Assembly (NCBI GenBank): GCA_964472425.1
Contig: CAYYLF010000039.1
Span: 1 to 13,989 of the forward strand
DNA length: 13,989 nucleotides
Source of the DNA: RUG11867 sp964472425
Lineage (GTDB): Bacteria > Bacillota_I > Bacilli_A > RF39 > UBA660
Direction of reading: 5' to 3'
A program made the position numbers and the translations under genes. Within the stretch, counting starts at the first letter, position 1, and each line of letters begins with the position of its first letter. The notes beneath the pieces are model-generated. The model was not told where the DNA came from. It ran no database searches and was given only the letters and a program-made list of their open reading frames with translations. Shown in pieces: positions 1-7,344 of this stretch.

Positions 1-367
1 CTTCTCTATACTCGCCATCTTCCGTTTCGCTCATCGTGAGTCTATATGTAAGTGACCCATTGGTATAAGTATTAACTAAGTCTACCCAGTCTATACTCAT
101 ACTGGCTTCTACTGTACCAGTGTTCTCTATCGTGAACTTCTTCGTAGCCGTCTCGCCTAGAGAGAGTTTGACATCTAGACCGTTGTCGTTGTCCGAAAAC
201 TTCAAAGACATGGTCGCGGTCGTAAAGCCACCTGAGACAGGGTCTTGTCTACCAGCTGTCGTGAAGTAGGCGTAACTGAATGCTCCCACCAAAAGTATGA
301 TTGCAATGGCAATTAGTATAAAAGCAATCGTCCTTTTGTTTTCTAGTTTCATTCCATCTAATTTCAT
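1..367 (-). CDS. TasA/camelysin-like secreted protein, N-terminal part (3' end outside window)
   Basis: The minus-strand frame is open from an ATG at 367 to the window edge, giving 122 residues and no stop. The start is supported by GGAGG eight bases upstream. Residues 1-13 are polar and basic (MKLDGMKLENKRT). Residues 14-35 form one hydrophobic segment ending in SYAYFTTAG, and a beta-rich region follows with a 'TIENTGTVEASMSIDW' type stretch. This layout (short basic head, hydrophobic segment, A-Y-F-T, then an immunoglobulin-like domain with an 'N-G/T-G-T/D' turn) is typical of SipW-dependent TasA/CalY-like surface proteins of Bacillota, which form fibres or sit on the cell surface. The family call is by pattern only, and the C-terminus is not visible. 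It is divergent from the Xre regulator at 502, which could control it. Other small secreted beta-sandwich proteins would look similar. Confidence 0.6.
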   Translation of the reverse strand, partial: MKLDGMKLENKRTIAFILIAIAIILLVGAFSYAYFTTAGRQDPVSGGFTTATMSLKFSDNDNGLDVKLSLGETATKKFTIENTGTVEASMSIDWVDLVNTYTNGSLTYRLTMSETEDGEYRE

Positions 368-398
368 ACCTTAATCCTCCCTATTTTCTATCATAAAA

Positions 399-407
399 AA
401 TATACCA
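399..407 (-). promoter_or_regulatory. Possible extended -10 promoter for the TasA-like gene
   Basis: Read on the minus strand there is TGG followed by TATATT, an extended -10 (TGn-TATATT), about 20 bases upstream of the GGAGG ribosome-binding site. No good -35 is visible at the expected distance. The surrounding 70 bases are very AT-rich. Confidence 0.4.
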
Positions 408-467
408 CAAAAGCTCATAAAAAACATAAAATGCAACTATACACTGACAATTTATGCGCCTCTTTAC

Positions 468-476
468 TGATAAAAT
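468..476 (+). promoter_or_regulatory. Possible extended -10 promoter for the Xre gene
   Basis: TGATAAAAT matches the extended -10 form TGn-TAAAAT and is the same nine bases as the -10 of the rpsT promoter at 7306-7314. A second candidate, TATAAT at 478-483, would start transcription inside the ribosome-binding site and is less likely. No convincing -35 is seen. The site lies inside the upstream extension of the reading frame and so supports the later start at 502. Confidence 0.4.
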
Positions 477-501
477 GTATAATAGAAAAGGACAGATAAC
501 T

Positions 502-777
502 ATGGATAAGAGTGACATAAGTTATATATATGACCGTGCGTCTCGACGAATAAAGATGTTTCGAAAATATCGAGGTATGACACAGGATCAGTTGAGTATG
601 GATTCGACTTTTTCGAGGGGATTCATTGCAAATATAGAATCTCCTAAGACGAATCAGACATTTTCTTTAGGTGTGTTGTATTATCTATCTTTGAGACTAG
701 ACATTCCCATAGAATTGTTCGTGAAAGAGGACATCAATAAAGAATTAGTGGAGATGGGCTTAAGTGAAGAGCCATAA
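502..777 (+). CDS. Small Xre-family helix-turn-helix regulator
   Basis: This is a 91-residue cytoplasmic DNA-binding protein. The domain spans about residues 14-75: 'IKMFRKYRGMTQDQLS' gives helices 1-2 and 'FSRGFIANIES' gives the recognition helix and turn. A hydrophobic 'LYYLSLRLDIPIELF' closes the fold, as in Cro/C1/SinR-type domains. The frame is open from 454, but I chose the ATG at 502: AAAGGA stands nine bases before it, nothing like a ribosome-binding site precedes 454, and promoter-like -10 elements lie within 468-483. It consists of one HTH domain plus a short acidic tail, with no ligand domain. It is divergent from the TasA-like gene, and a SinR-like control of that gene is possible but is inference. 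Confidence 0.8.
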   Translation: MDKSDISYIYDRASRRIKMFRKYRGMTQDQLSMDSTFSRGFIANIESPKTNQTFSLGVLYYLSLRLDIPIELFVKEDINKELVEMGLSEEP

Positions 778-799
778 TCTCTTTTTTTGTAAATTAAAA

Positions 800-820
800 A
801 CTTCCCGGTTCGTGGGAAGT
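800..820 (-). terminator. Intrinsic terminator of the hemW/cadherin-like operon
   Basis: A perfect 7-bp stem (ACTTCCC/GGGAAGT) with a 7-base loop lies just after the minus-strand stop at 829. On the minus strand it is followed by TTTTTAATTT. The plus side has no T-run after the hairpin, so it serves the minus-strand operon. The plus-strand Xre gene instead ends in a bare T-run near 780-788. Confidence 0.8.
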
Positions 821-828
821 CAATATTG

Positions 829-2316
829 TCAATTGAAATCTTTGAAATTGAATTCTTTGGTTTCTTCGTCGTCATCTTCGTCGTAGATTTTTTTCTTTAA
901 ATCTTTAAATTCGTCCGAGTCGAATCTTTGTGTTCTATCGTCTTCGTAAAGCTCGGTTTTTAGTATCTCCGTGATGCTTTCTTCTTCAGTCGGATATTCG
1001 CGTTTTTCTTGTTGTTCTTCGGTTTCAGGGGCGGCGTGTTTAGGTCTTTCGATGACGCGGTCTATTTCAACGGTCTTTTCGGTTCCTTCTCTTCTTTTCA
1101 AAGGAAGTTTGGCATCTTCTTCTTTCTTTTTGGCATCCTTTTTTTTCTTGAATAGGATGAAGGTAACTCCTCCTACGATGGCTAGAATTCCTACTACTAT
1201 GCCGACTATGAGCCAAACGCTAGTTTTCTTTTTATCTTTTTCGTCCGGTTCGTCTTTGTCAACCGGTTCATTAGATTGCTCTTCTTCTTTGATAACCGTA
1301 ATTTCGTAGACTTGTTTGTCTTCTTTGTCGGAACTTTCGACAGTAATTTTGACGAGATTTTCGCCTTCGACGAAGTCTTCATTTCCTTCTATTTTGACTT
1401 CTGCCATGGGGTCTTCGAGTTCATACTTGAAATCGAGTTTGGTGATGTCTTCGCCGATGTGGACCGTATATTTGTTATTTTTAGAATCGAAAGTCGGACT
1501 GAGGCTCGCGCCTATGTTGTTTATGATGAGGTCTTTCAAATAGGCCGATGGCTCGGTTATTTCTCCTCTTATAACCGTTATTTTGTAAGTCGTCGATGTC
1601 GAACCGTCCTCGGCTGTGACCGTTATTTCTCCAGTCGTCTCGCCCATCTTGAGGTCCCTCATAGTCGTGTCGCCAGTGACTGTAGCTCCTTGACAAGGAA
1701 CAGCATTGAATCTGATGACATTTAGAGTATCTTTAATTTGTACTTTGTACTCGGTTACCGTAGGGTCAAATTCGGGAGAAAGTGTCCCTTGGGTAGTCGT
1801 GAGTCCAGTCAAGATAGCTTCCGAAGATTTGGGACGTTCGTATTTGACCGTTCCGGCAATAGCTTTGACTCCGGCACTTTGTCCGGGTATCGCTTCTGTG
1901 CCATCCGCTTTAGAAAATTTGACGTTTACAGGTGTAATACGAACATCGCTGTCCATCGATTCGGATGTTCGATAAACGATAGTTCCTAGTTCGTGTTCGG
2001 AAAGAGTCGAATCGCCTTCAGCCGTGAAAGTGTACGTCACGATATCTCCACTATAAACAGGACTGAACGTGAGCCCGGCACCGGTGCTCGGTTGAACATT
2101 CGTCACTTGAGCATAAAATGTATTCGAAATGCTCAGTTGAAATTCGACTTTGTTGTAATCTATCAAATCTTCATCTGTGAGAGATATCTTTATTTCATTT
2201 TTCTCCGTGCCGGCCTGTGCCGAGCCATCGTCAATTTTTAGGGTAGCTGCATTTGCTCCCCCGATGAGGCAGCCCCAAGAGACTGCTAGGCATAATAGAC
2301 TTTTGAATGTCTTCAT
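829..2316 (-). CDS. Membrane-anchored surface protein: cohesin-like domain plus two cadherin-like beta-sandwich repeats
   Basis: The protein has 495 residues. A signal peptide covers residues 1-23, with a likely cut after GGANA. Residues about 24-160 are beta-rich and resemble a cohesin-type domain (start 'ATLKIDDGSAQAG', end 'AGTVKYE'); this assignment is tentative. Residues about 167-249 and 259-342 are two related repeats ('LTGLTTTQGTLSPEFDPTVTEY', 'LKDLIINN..SLSPTFDSKNNKY', each ending 'YKITVIR' or 'YEITVIK'), the pattern of the cadherin-like beta-sandwich family PF12733. An acidic linker, one membrane segment (about 366-389) and a run of lysines follow. A charged, acidic cytoplasmic tail of about 105 residues ends the protein. 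The ATG is preceded by AAGGAGA eight bases away. It starts 15 bases after the hemW stop, so the two are probably co-transcribed. A role in adhesion or in binding surface proteins is likely; the ligand is unknown. Confidence 0.7.
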   Translation of the reverse strand: MKTFKSLLCLAVSWGCLIGGANAATLKIDDGSAQAGTEKNEIKISLTDEDLIDYNKVEFQLSISNTFYAQVTNVQPSTGAGLTFSPVYSGDIVTYTFTAEGDSTLSEHELGTIVYRTSESMDSDVRITPVNVKFSKADGTEAIPGQSAGVKAIAGTVKYERPKSSEAILTGLTTTQGTLSPEFDPTVTEYKVQIKDTLNVIRFNAVPCQGATVTGDTTMRDLKMGETTGEITVTAEDGSTSTTYKITVIRGEITEPSAYLKDLIINNIGASLSPTFDSKNNKYTVHIGEDITKLDFKYELEDPMAEVKIEGNEDFVEGENLVKITVESSDKEDKQVYEITVIKEEEQSNEPVDKDEPDEKDKKKTSVWLIVGIVVGILAIVGGVTFILFKKKKDAKKKEEDAKLPLKRREGTEKTVEIDRVIERPKHAAPETEEQQEKREYPTEEESITEILKTELYEDDRTQRFDSDEFKDLKKKIYDEDDDEETKEFNFKDFN

Positions 2317-2331
2317 TTTTTAAATCTCCTT

Positions 2332-3414
2332 TTAAATCAATTTCAATAAAATTTCGTTCATCACATAAATATATTTGGGATTAACAAAAATATAACCGTC
2401 CTTGTAAATCAGTTGCTTCGACTTTACGAGGGGTTTTACCGGAAAGGCGTCTTGCAAGTTGACTTCGTATTTATCGAAGAATTCTTGTAGATTTATTCCT
2501 TTCGTCTTCCTTAGACCTAGCATGACTTCGTTTTCCATCATTTCGGTTCTGCTCACGAGGTGCTCATCTTTTTTGTAGTTGCCCAAAAGGTAATCGTCGA
2601 AGCTCTTCGTATTTTCGTAACGGAATCCTTTGATGAATCCGGACGCGCCGAGGCCGAAGCCATAGTATTCTTCGTTGTCCCAATATCTTAGGTTGTGTCT
2701 CGATTCGTATCCGGGGCGAGCAAAGTTCGAAATCTCGTAATGCTCATATCCGGCTTTATCCAAGGTCGTCGTGATGTGATTGTACATCTTGGCTTCCTCT
2801 TCTTCCATGATGTTCTCGTCTCCCCTAACCCGGCACATAGTGTGATCTTCTATGATGAGAGAATAAGTGCTAATGTGGTCGGGCTCGAGTTTTAGGAACA
2901 AATTCAAGTCTTTCTTGAGGTCGCGGACTCTTTCGTAAGGAATGCCGTACATCAAATCGACGTTTATGTTTTGAAACCCCGATTCGCGAGCAAGATCTAT
3001 CTTTTCTTTGGCATCTTTAAAGGTTATATCGCGTCCCATGAAGTCGAGCTTGGCTCGGTCGAAAGATTCTATCCCGATGGAAAGGCGATTGACGCCCATC
3101 TCGCGAAGGTCGAAAAGCAGACTCTTGTCGATGTCTTCGATGTTACATTCATAGGTAAATTCGTAGTCGTCCGCAAAGTCGAAGGTAGTTACGATGTTTT
3201 TTAAAAGTTCTCTTTCGTAGTCCGAAAGACACGAAGGAGTTCCGCCTCCTATGTAGAGAGTTTCTATCGTCTCGTGTTCGTATGCGTCTTCGATTTCGTT
3301 CGCCAAAGCCTCCAAGTAAGAGACGGCAAGGCTCCTATTGTAAAGTACTTTTGCAAAGTCGCAGTATGCACATATCGACCTGCAGAATGGTATGTGTATA
3401 TAAATACTGGCCAT
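2332..3414 (-). CDS. hemW: Radical SAM heme chaperone HemW
   Basis: The protein has 360 residues, close to the usual 370-400. HemW binds heme and a [4Fe-4S] cluster and is thought to pass heme to membrane hemoproteins; it was long annotated as an oxygen-independent coproporphyrinogen oxidase. The radical SAM motif CxxxCxxC is at C11, C15 and C18 ('FCRSICAYCDF'), with the SAM-binding 'IGGGTPS' at about 55-61. The later 'NRLSIGIESF' and 'HISTYSLIIE' stretches are also family-like. The frame opens at a GTG at 3423, but I prefer the ATG at 3414: AGAGGTG sits six bases before it, and the family begins 'MASIYIHIPFC'. The GTG is part of that ribosome-binding site. In Bacillus hemW directly follows lepA; here an HD-domain gene lies between them. 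Confidence 0.92.
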   Translation of the reverse strand: MASIYIHIPFCRSICAYCDFAKVLYNRSLAVSYLEALANEIEDAYEHETIETLYIGGGTPSCLSDYERELLKNIVTTFDFADDYEFTYECNIEDIDKSLLFDLREMGVNRLSIGIESFDRAKLDFMGRDITFKDAKEKIDLARESGFQNINVDLMYGIPYERVRDLKKDLNLFLKLEPDHISTYSLIIEDHTMCRVRGDENIMEEEEAKMYNHITTTLDKAGYEHYEISNFARPGYESRHNLRYWDNEEYYGFGLGASGFIKGFRYENTKSFDDYLLGNYKKDEHLVSRTEMMENEVMLGLRKTKGINLQEFFDKYEVNLQDAFPVKPLVKSKQLIYKDGYIFVNPKYIYVMNEILLKLI

Positions 3415-3442
3415 ATACTTCACCTCTACCCTGAATATAGTA

Positions 3443-3471
3443 ATTATAGCATCTTATGACATTTTATTCAA
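3443..3471 (-). promoter_or_regulatory. Sigma-A-type promoter of hemW
   Basis: On the minus strand the site reads TTGAAT, a 17-base spacer ending in TGC, then TATAAT, so it has an extended -10. The -35 overlaps the last codons of the HD gene. The expected start of transcription is a few bases before the AGAGGTG ribosome-binding site of hemW. Confidence 0.75.
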
Positions 3472-4045
3472 GTATGTTGTCGTCACTCGAAAACGAGACA
3501 TTGTTGAATTTGCGGCTCGAGAGATAATCGCACATATGGACGAATTTTTCTTCGACCGTTTGAGGCAAAGGTAAAATGATATTTGGCTCGTAGACATTGG
3601 TGTTCCATCTACCCATATGACTCGCGTCCATCTTGGCTATACGTTCGATTTGTTCATCGGTGAGAGTCAGTTTGTCTTTGCATTCTCTTATGTAATTAGC
3701 AATCAAAAGTGGGTGATCAAATTTTGTGTAGCGTTCTTCGACTTTGCCCTTTTTGAGACCATCGTGGATGATGAGAGCGAAGATGATGAGATCCTTGGTC
3801 TCGGAATCGAATTTGTAGATGTTAAAAAGTTCGACGGCATATCGAACGGCGACTTTGACGTGTCGAACGAGGCCCCCTTCTCCGAGCGAGAATTTGGGAT
3901 GGTACTTGCCCGTGGAACTGGCCGGTTCGTGAAAATAGTAGTCCGGTAGGAGTTCGACCATCGTGCGGGCACTCGACCTGATATTTTCGTTTTCTATGTA
4001 GTTGAGTTCGGTGGCAAAAGTGTCACTTTTAGTTTTCGTATCCAT
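3464..4045 (-). CDS. HD-domain phosphohydrolase-like protein
   Basis: This is a 193-residue, probably soluble protein. The HD-superfamily metal ligands can be traced: H62 in 'GGLVRHVKVA', H94-D95 in 'LIIHDGLKKG', H111 in 'TKFDHPLL', H143 in 'DASHMGRW', and D173 in 'HMCDYLSSR'. Such proteins hydrolyse phosphate esters of nucleotides or related compounds, and the substrate cannot be read from the sequence. The ATG start has only a weak ribosome-binding site (GAAAGAAGA). The gene begins 56 bases after the lepA stop with no clear terminator between, so it may be read through from lepA. It interrupts the lepA-hemW pair that is adjacent in Bacillus. Confidence 0.7.
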   Translation of the reverse strand: MDTKTKSDTFATELNYIENENIRSSARTMVELLPDYYFHEPASSTGKYHPKFSLGEGGLVRHVKVAVRYAVELFNIYKFDSETKDLIIFALIIHDGLKKGKVEERYTKFDHPLLIANYIRECKDKLTLTDEQIERIAKMDASHMGRWNTNVYEPNIILPLPQTVEEKFVHMCDYLSSRKFNNVSFSSDDNILE

Positions 4046-4101
4046 ATTTTTTCTTCTTTCTGTAATCGTATTTGAATTTCGATGAATTATCTTTGGAACT
4101 C

Positions 4102-5898
4102 TTATTTATCCGACTTGAGAACGCTCAGGAAAGCTTCGGAAGGAAGTTCGACGCGGCCGACCATCTTCATTCTCTTTTTACCTTCTTTTTGTTTTTCTAA
4201 GAGTTTGCGTTTTCGCGAAATGTCTCCGCCGTAGCATTTGGCGAGGACATTTTTCTTCATGGCGCTTATGGTTTCGCGGGCTATAATCTTAGAACCGATA
4301 GAGGCCTGAATCGGCACTTGGAAAAGTTGTCGCGGGATGATTTCTTTCAGGTTTTCGACGATTGTCCGCCCCCGAGCGTAGGCATAATCTTTGTGTACTA
4401 TGACCGAAAGCGCGTCGACGATTTCGCCGTTTAAGAGGATGTCCATCTTGACGAGGTCGGATTCTCTATAACCCGATAGTTCGTAGTCGAAGGATGCATA
4501 TCCCTTGGTGGAGCTTTTCAATTTATCGAAGAAATCGTAAACTATCTCGGAAAGTGGCAAATAGTAGTGGATATTAACTCGCGTGGCATCGATGTATTCG
4601 GTATTATCGAAGATGCCACGTTTATCTTGGCAGAGGTTCATAATCGAACCTATGTAGTCAGTAGGCACTAGTATGTTCGTACGGATGAAAGGTTCTTCTA
4701 TCGACTTGATAGTCGCCCGGTCGGGCATCTTGTTCGGACTGTCGATGTCGCATGTTTCCCCGTTCGTGAGCGCCACTTTGTAGATGACGGATGGGCTCGT
4801 GGCGATTATGTCTATGCCGAATTCGCGTCTGATTCGCTCTTCGATGACGTCCATGTGTAAAAGTCCCAGGAACCCGCAGCGAAATCCGAATCCCAAAGCA
4901 TCGGAAGTTTCGGGGTCGATGGAGAGAGCGGCATCGTTAAGTTTGAGTTTCTCGAGAGCATCTTTCAAGGCATCGTATTTGTTCGGTTCGATTGGGAATA
5001 GTCCCGAGTAGACCATCGGCTTCATCGGCTTGTAACCTTCGAGTTGCTCGGTAGCTTCGGCGCGCTTGACCGTCACCGTGTCTCCAACTTTGACTCCTTC
5101 GATGTTTTTGATGGCTGCGCTCACCCACCCGACTTCTCCACTTACGAGTTCTTTTCGCAAAGAGATGTGAGGGGTATTTTTGCCGAGTTCGACTACTTCG
5201 AATTCTTCGCCGGTCGCTAAGAATTTGATGGTGTCTTTGAGGCGTATCGAGCCTTCGACGACTTTCAAAGAGACGATTACTCCGCGATAAGCATCGTAAA
5301 GGGAGTCGAATATCAAGGCTCTCGTCGGAGAGTCATTGTCTATTCGAGGAGGCTCGATGCGTTCGATTACGGCTTTAATCAAGTCTTCTACACCAACGCC
5401 GGTTTTGCCCGAACAGAGAATGATATCCTCATCTTTGAAACCGAGAACGCTCTTCAGTTCTTCTTTGACTTTCGGGATATCCGCGTTCGGAAGGTCTATC
5501 TTGTTAATGACCGGAATGATCGTGAGGTCATTTTCGAGGGCGAGGTAGAGGTTCGCGAGAGTCTGAGCTTCTATTCCCTGAGCGGCATCGACGACGAGAA
5601 TGGCTCCTTCGCAGGCGGCGAGACTTCTCGAGACTTCGTAAGAGAAATCGACGTGTCCCGGAGTATCGATGAGATGAAGGATGTATTCTTCTTCGTTCAA
5701 CGTGTATTTCAGTTCGACGGCATTCAATTTGATGGTGATGCCTCGTTCGCGTTCGATGTCCATACTGTCGAGCATTTGGTCTTTTAGTTCTCTCTTTTCG
5801 ACTCCACCCGTAATCTCCAAGATGCGATCGGCGAGCGTACTCTTGCCGTGGTCGATGTGAGCAATTATCGAAAAGTTTCTGATGTTCGCTTGTTTCAT
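4102..5898 (-). CDS. lepA: Elongation factor 4 (LepA)
   Basis: The protein has 598 residues, the normal full length. LepA/EF4 is a ribosome-associated GTPase linked to initiation, ribosome assembly and back-translocation under stress. The GTPase motifs are all visible: 'AHIDHGKS' at 13-20, 'DTPGHVDF' at 78-85 and 'NKIDLP' at 132-137. The C-terminal part has the LepA-specific 'KCYGGDISRKRKLLEKQKEGKKRMK'-type region (residues omitted here from the middle of the domain are ordinary). The frame opens at a GTG at 5907, but I chose the ATG at 5898 because AGGTG lies six bases upstream and the GTG belongs to it. The gene has its own promoter at 5917-5945 after the spoIIP pair. Confidence 0.97.
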   Translation of the reverse strand: MKQANIRNFSIIAHIDHGKSTLADRILEITGGVEKRELKDQMLDSMDIERERGITIKLNAVELKYTLNEEEYILHLIDTPGHVDFSYEVSRSLAACEGAILVVDAAQGIEAQTLANLYLALENDLTIIPVINKIDLPNADIPKVKEELKSVLGFKDEDIILCSGKTGVGVEDLIKAVIERIEPPRIDNDSPTRALIFDSLYDAYRGVIVSLKVVEGSIRLKDTIKFLATGEEFEVVELGKNTPHISLRKELVSGEVGWVSAAIKNIEGVKVGDTVTVKRAEATEQLEGYKPMKPMVYSGLFPIEPNKYDALKDALEKLKLNDAALSIDPETSDALGFGFRCGFLGLLHMDVIEERIRREFGIDIIATSPSVIYKVALTNGETCDIDSPNKMPDRATIKSIEEPFIRTNILVPTDYIGSIMNLCQDKRGIFDNTEYIDATRVNIHYYLPLSEIVYDFFDKLKSSTKGYASFDYELSGYRESDLVKMDILLNGEIVDALSVIVHKDYAYARGRTIVENLKEIIPRQLFQVPIQASIGSKIIARETISAMKKNVLAKCYGGDISRKRKLLEKQKEGKKRMKMVGRVELPSEAFLSVLKSDK

Positions 5899-5916
5899 AA
5901 GTTTCACCTATTCGGT

Positions 5917-5945
5917 ATTATACTATCGTTTCCTTTTTTTGACAA
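5917..5945 (-). promoter_or_regulatory. Sigma-A-type promoter of lepA
   Basis: The minus strand reads TTGTCA, a 17-base A-rich spacer, then TATAAT. It stands just upstream of the lepA ribosome-binding site and downstream of the small membrane protein gene, so lepA can be expressed apart from spoIIP. Confidence 0.75.
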
Positions 5946-5948
5946 ATG

Positions 5949-5962
5949 AAAAGTGCACTTTT
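5949..5962. repeat. Perfect 14-base palindrome upstream of the lepA promoter
   Basis: AAAAGTGCACTTTT is its own reverse complement and lies directly before the -35 of lepA. It could be an operator or a weak hairpin ending the spoIIP pair. Without a second copy neither can be chosen. Confidence 0.35.
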
Positions 5963-5975
5963 GGCGCACAGGGAA

Positions 5976-6302
5976 TTACGATAGCAGTTTGGAAAGTATT
6001 TTCAGTATTTCATCCAAGCTCGTCCCGACGAATTTTTCGACGCTCGTCGAGAATTTGTAACCGAAGCGGGAGACGTTGTTCGTGTAATCTTTGGTTTGGT
6101 CCTTCAAATAGTCTTTGATGTCGACTTGTTCGCCGGCGGCTATGTCGCGTTCGAAGGCTTCGATTTGGCTGTCCGTGAATTCGACTTTGCGGCGAATGTT
6201 CCCGTCGTAATAACCGGATACGTTCAGAAAATAGAGAGCCAAATAGACTACTATCAAGAACATCATGACGATTTTGAACCAATTGATTTTTTTCTTTTCC
6301 AC
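5976..6302 (-). CDS. Small membrane protein in the position of Bacillus YqxA
   Basis: The protein has 108 residues. A basic head (MEKKKINWFK) and one membrane segment (about 9-28) come first, then a charged stretch, then an amphipathic C-terminus (about 75-108, 'SRFGYKFSTSVEKFVGTSLDE...'). The start is a GTG three bases after the spoIIP stop, with AAGGAG seven bases upstream lying in the last spoIIP codons, so translation is probably coupled. In B. subtilis the gene between spoIIP and lepA is yqxA (DUF3679), also a roughly 110-residue protein with an N-terminal membrane segment. Position, size and layout match, but I cannot confirm homology from sequence alone. Coupling to SpoIIP suggests a partner or accessory role; this is inference. 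Confidence 0.75.
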   Translation of the reverse strand: MEKKKINWFKIVMMFLIVVYLALYFLNVSGYYDGNIRRKVEFTDSQIEAFERDIAAGEQVDIKDYLKDQTKDYTNNVSRFGYKFSTSVEKFVGTSLDEILKILSKLLS

Positions 6303-6305
6303 GAG

Positions 6306-7226
6306 TTATTCTCCTTCTTTGACGACTTCGAAGAGGGCTTTGGCGACGTATTCTAGAGTATTGGCGACTTCTTCTATCGTGTTTTCTTGACCACCTATTT
6401 CGATGAGAAGGGCGCCATCTTTCATGTTTTGGTTGAATACTCCGTTGGCGCCCCACCCGTTTCCTTTCGAAAGTCCTCGCGATAATCCGGCTGGAAGAGC
6501 CGCGTTTACTTTTTCGGCAAGTTCGACATTTTTCTCGTAACCATCGTAAAGGATGGCGACGATGAAGATGACTTTGGCGCAAGGTTTGCCGTCGATGGTT
6601 ACTACACTAGCCGAGCGCGGGATGGCATCGCGATGGAGGTCTATTATCATCTTTATAGATGGATATTCGGCGAGTCTTTGTTCGATGTAGTGGGCACTCG
6701 CATAGTAACTGTGATTGTAGTTGAGGCCGTTTGCGTTTAGATAGTCGACCATCGATTCCGTTTCGACGTAAGACGGGATGCCATAATCGGCGAGGTAATC
6801 GGACAATATGTAACCCCCTATCGTCACATTGTATTTTATGTTGTAAGTTTCGAGTAAAGTACTGTCGTATTCTTCGGTGTCGTGAGAACTATAAATGTAG
6901 ATGAGCGGATTTTTAGAGTTTTCGTGGGCACTTACGAGTTTGAGCTGGTCGACGGGAATCGGTGGAGTGTAATCTATTTTGGTATTTAGACCTAAAGTAA
7001 AGAGGTCGCGGGGGTTCAAAAGGTCGAAGGAAAGAAAGTTTTTTTGATTGGTCCCGAGTGTAAAGAGGTTCGTGTGGATTTCTTCGTCGCCCAGTACTCC
7101 TTCGATGGATACTTTCAACAAGATATTGAAGGTTACGACGAGAGCCAAAGCGGCGATTAAGAACCATAGGGCAATTTTCAGTACGTGCCCCCCTACTCGC
7201 TTTTTGGCGACAAATCTATTTTTCAT
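6306..7226 (-). CDS. spoIIP: SpoIIP-like stage II sporulation protein, N-acetylmuramoyl-L-alanine amidase/endopeptidase
   Basis: The protein has 306 residues, somewhat shorter than Bacillus SpoIIP. It has one N-terminal membrane segment (about 16-37) and a C-terminal amidase domain from about 105. Family marks are 'IYIYSSHDTEEY' (H115), 'IIDLHRDAI' (D196, H198), and 'LIEIGGQENT' (E276), which match the zinc-binding and catalytic regions of SpoIIP. In spore formers SpoIIP cleaves peptidoglycan with SpoIID and SpoIIM during engulfment. The ATG is preceded by AAGGATG. The gene sits beside rpsT and upstream of the YqxA-like gene and lepA, as in Bacillus, but the gpr protease gene normally found between rpsT and spoIIP is missing and rpsT points the other way. 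Whether this organism sporulates cannot be seen here. Confidence 0.88.
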   Translation of the reverse strand: MKNRFVAKKRVGGHVLKIALWFLIAALALVVTFNILLKVSIEGVLGDEEIHTNLFTLGTNQKNFLSFDLLNPRDLFTLGLNTKIDYTPPIPVDQLKLVSAHENSKNPLIYIYSSHDTEEYDSTLLETYNIKYNVTIGGYILSDYLADYGIPSYVETESMVDYLNANGLNYNHSYYASAHYIEQRLAEYPSIKMIIDLHRDAIPRSASVVTIDGKPCAKVIFIVAILYDGYEKNVELAEKVNAALPAGLSRGLSKGNGWGANGVFNQNMKDGALLIEIGGQENTIEEVANTLEYVAKALFEVVKEGE

Positions 7227-7285
7227 TTTCTCACATCCTTGCGACCATAATAACTCAAAGTACCTTCAAAATATGTAGAATTTAG

Positions 7286-7314
7286 TTGCAAACTACAGTT
7301 ATTTTTGATAAAAT
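7286..7314 (+). promoter_or_regulatory. Strong sigma-A-type promoter of rpsT
   Basis: TTGCAA, a 17-base spacer ending in TGA, then TAAAAT: an extended -10 at consensus spacing. The start of transcription is expected near 7321, giving a leader of about 24 bases. The spoIIP promoter must lie in the same 118-base gap on the other strand, but I see no clear one. Confidence 0.8.
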
Positions 7315-7344
7315 ACTGTTTGTAATGTGAAACGAGGTGAGATT

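Noticed and set aside
454..501. Upstream ATG for the Xre gene at 454
   Set aside because: No ribosome-binding site precedes it and promoter-like -10 elements lie inside the extension. The ATG at 502 has AAAGGA at good spacing.
971..2241. Several plus-strand open frames over the cadherin-like gene
   Set aside because: They are low-complexity antisense shadows of a well-supported minus-strand gene, with no ribosome-binding sites and no recognisable domains.
6010..6582. Arginine-rich 190-residue minus-strand frame across spoIIP and its neighbour
   Set aside because: It is an out-of-frame shadow with repetitive Arg/Ser composition. Both in-frame genes have clear ribosome-binding sites.
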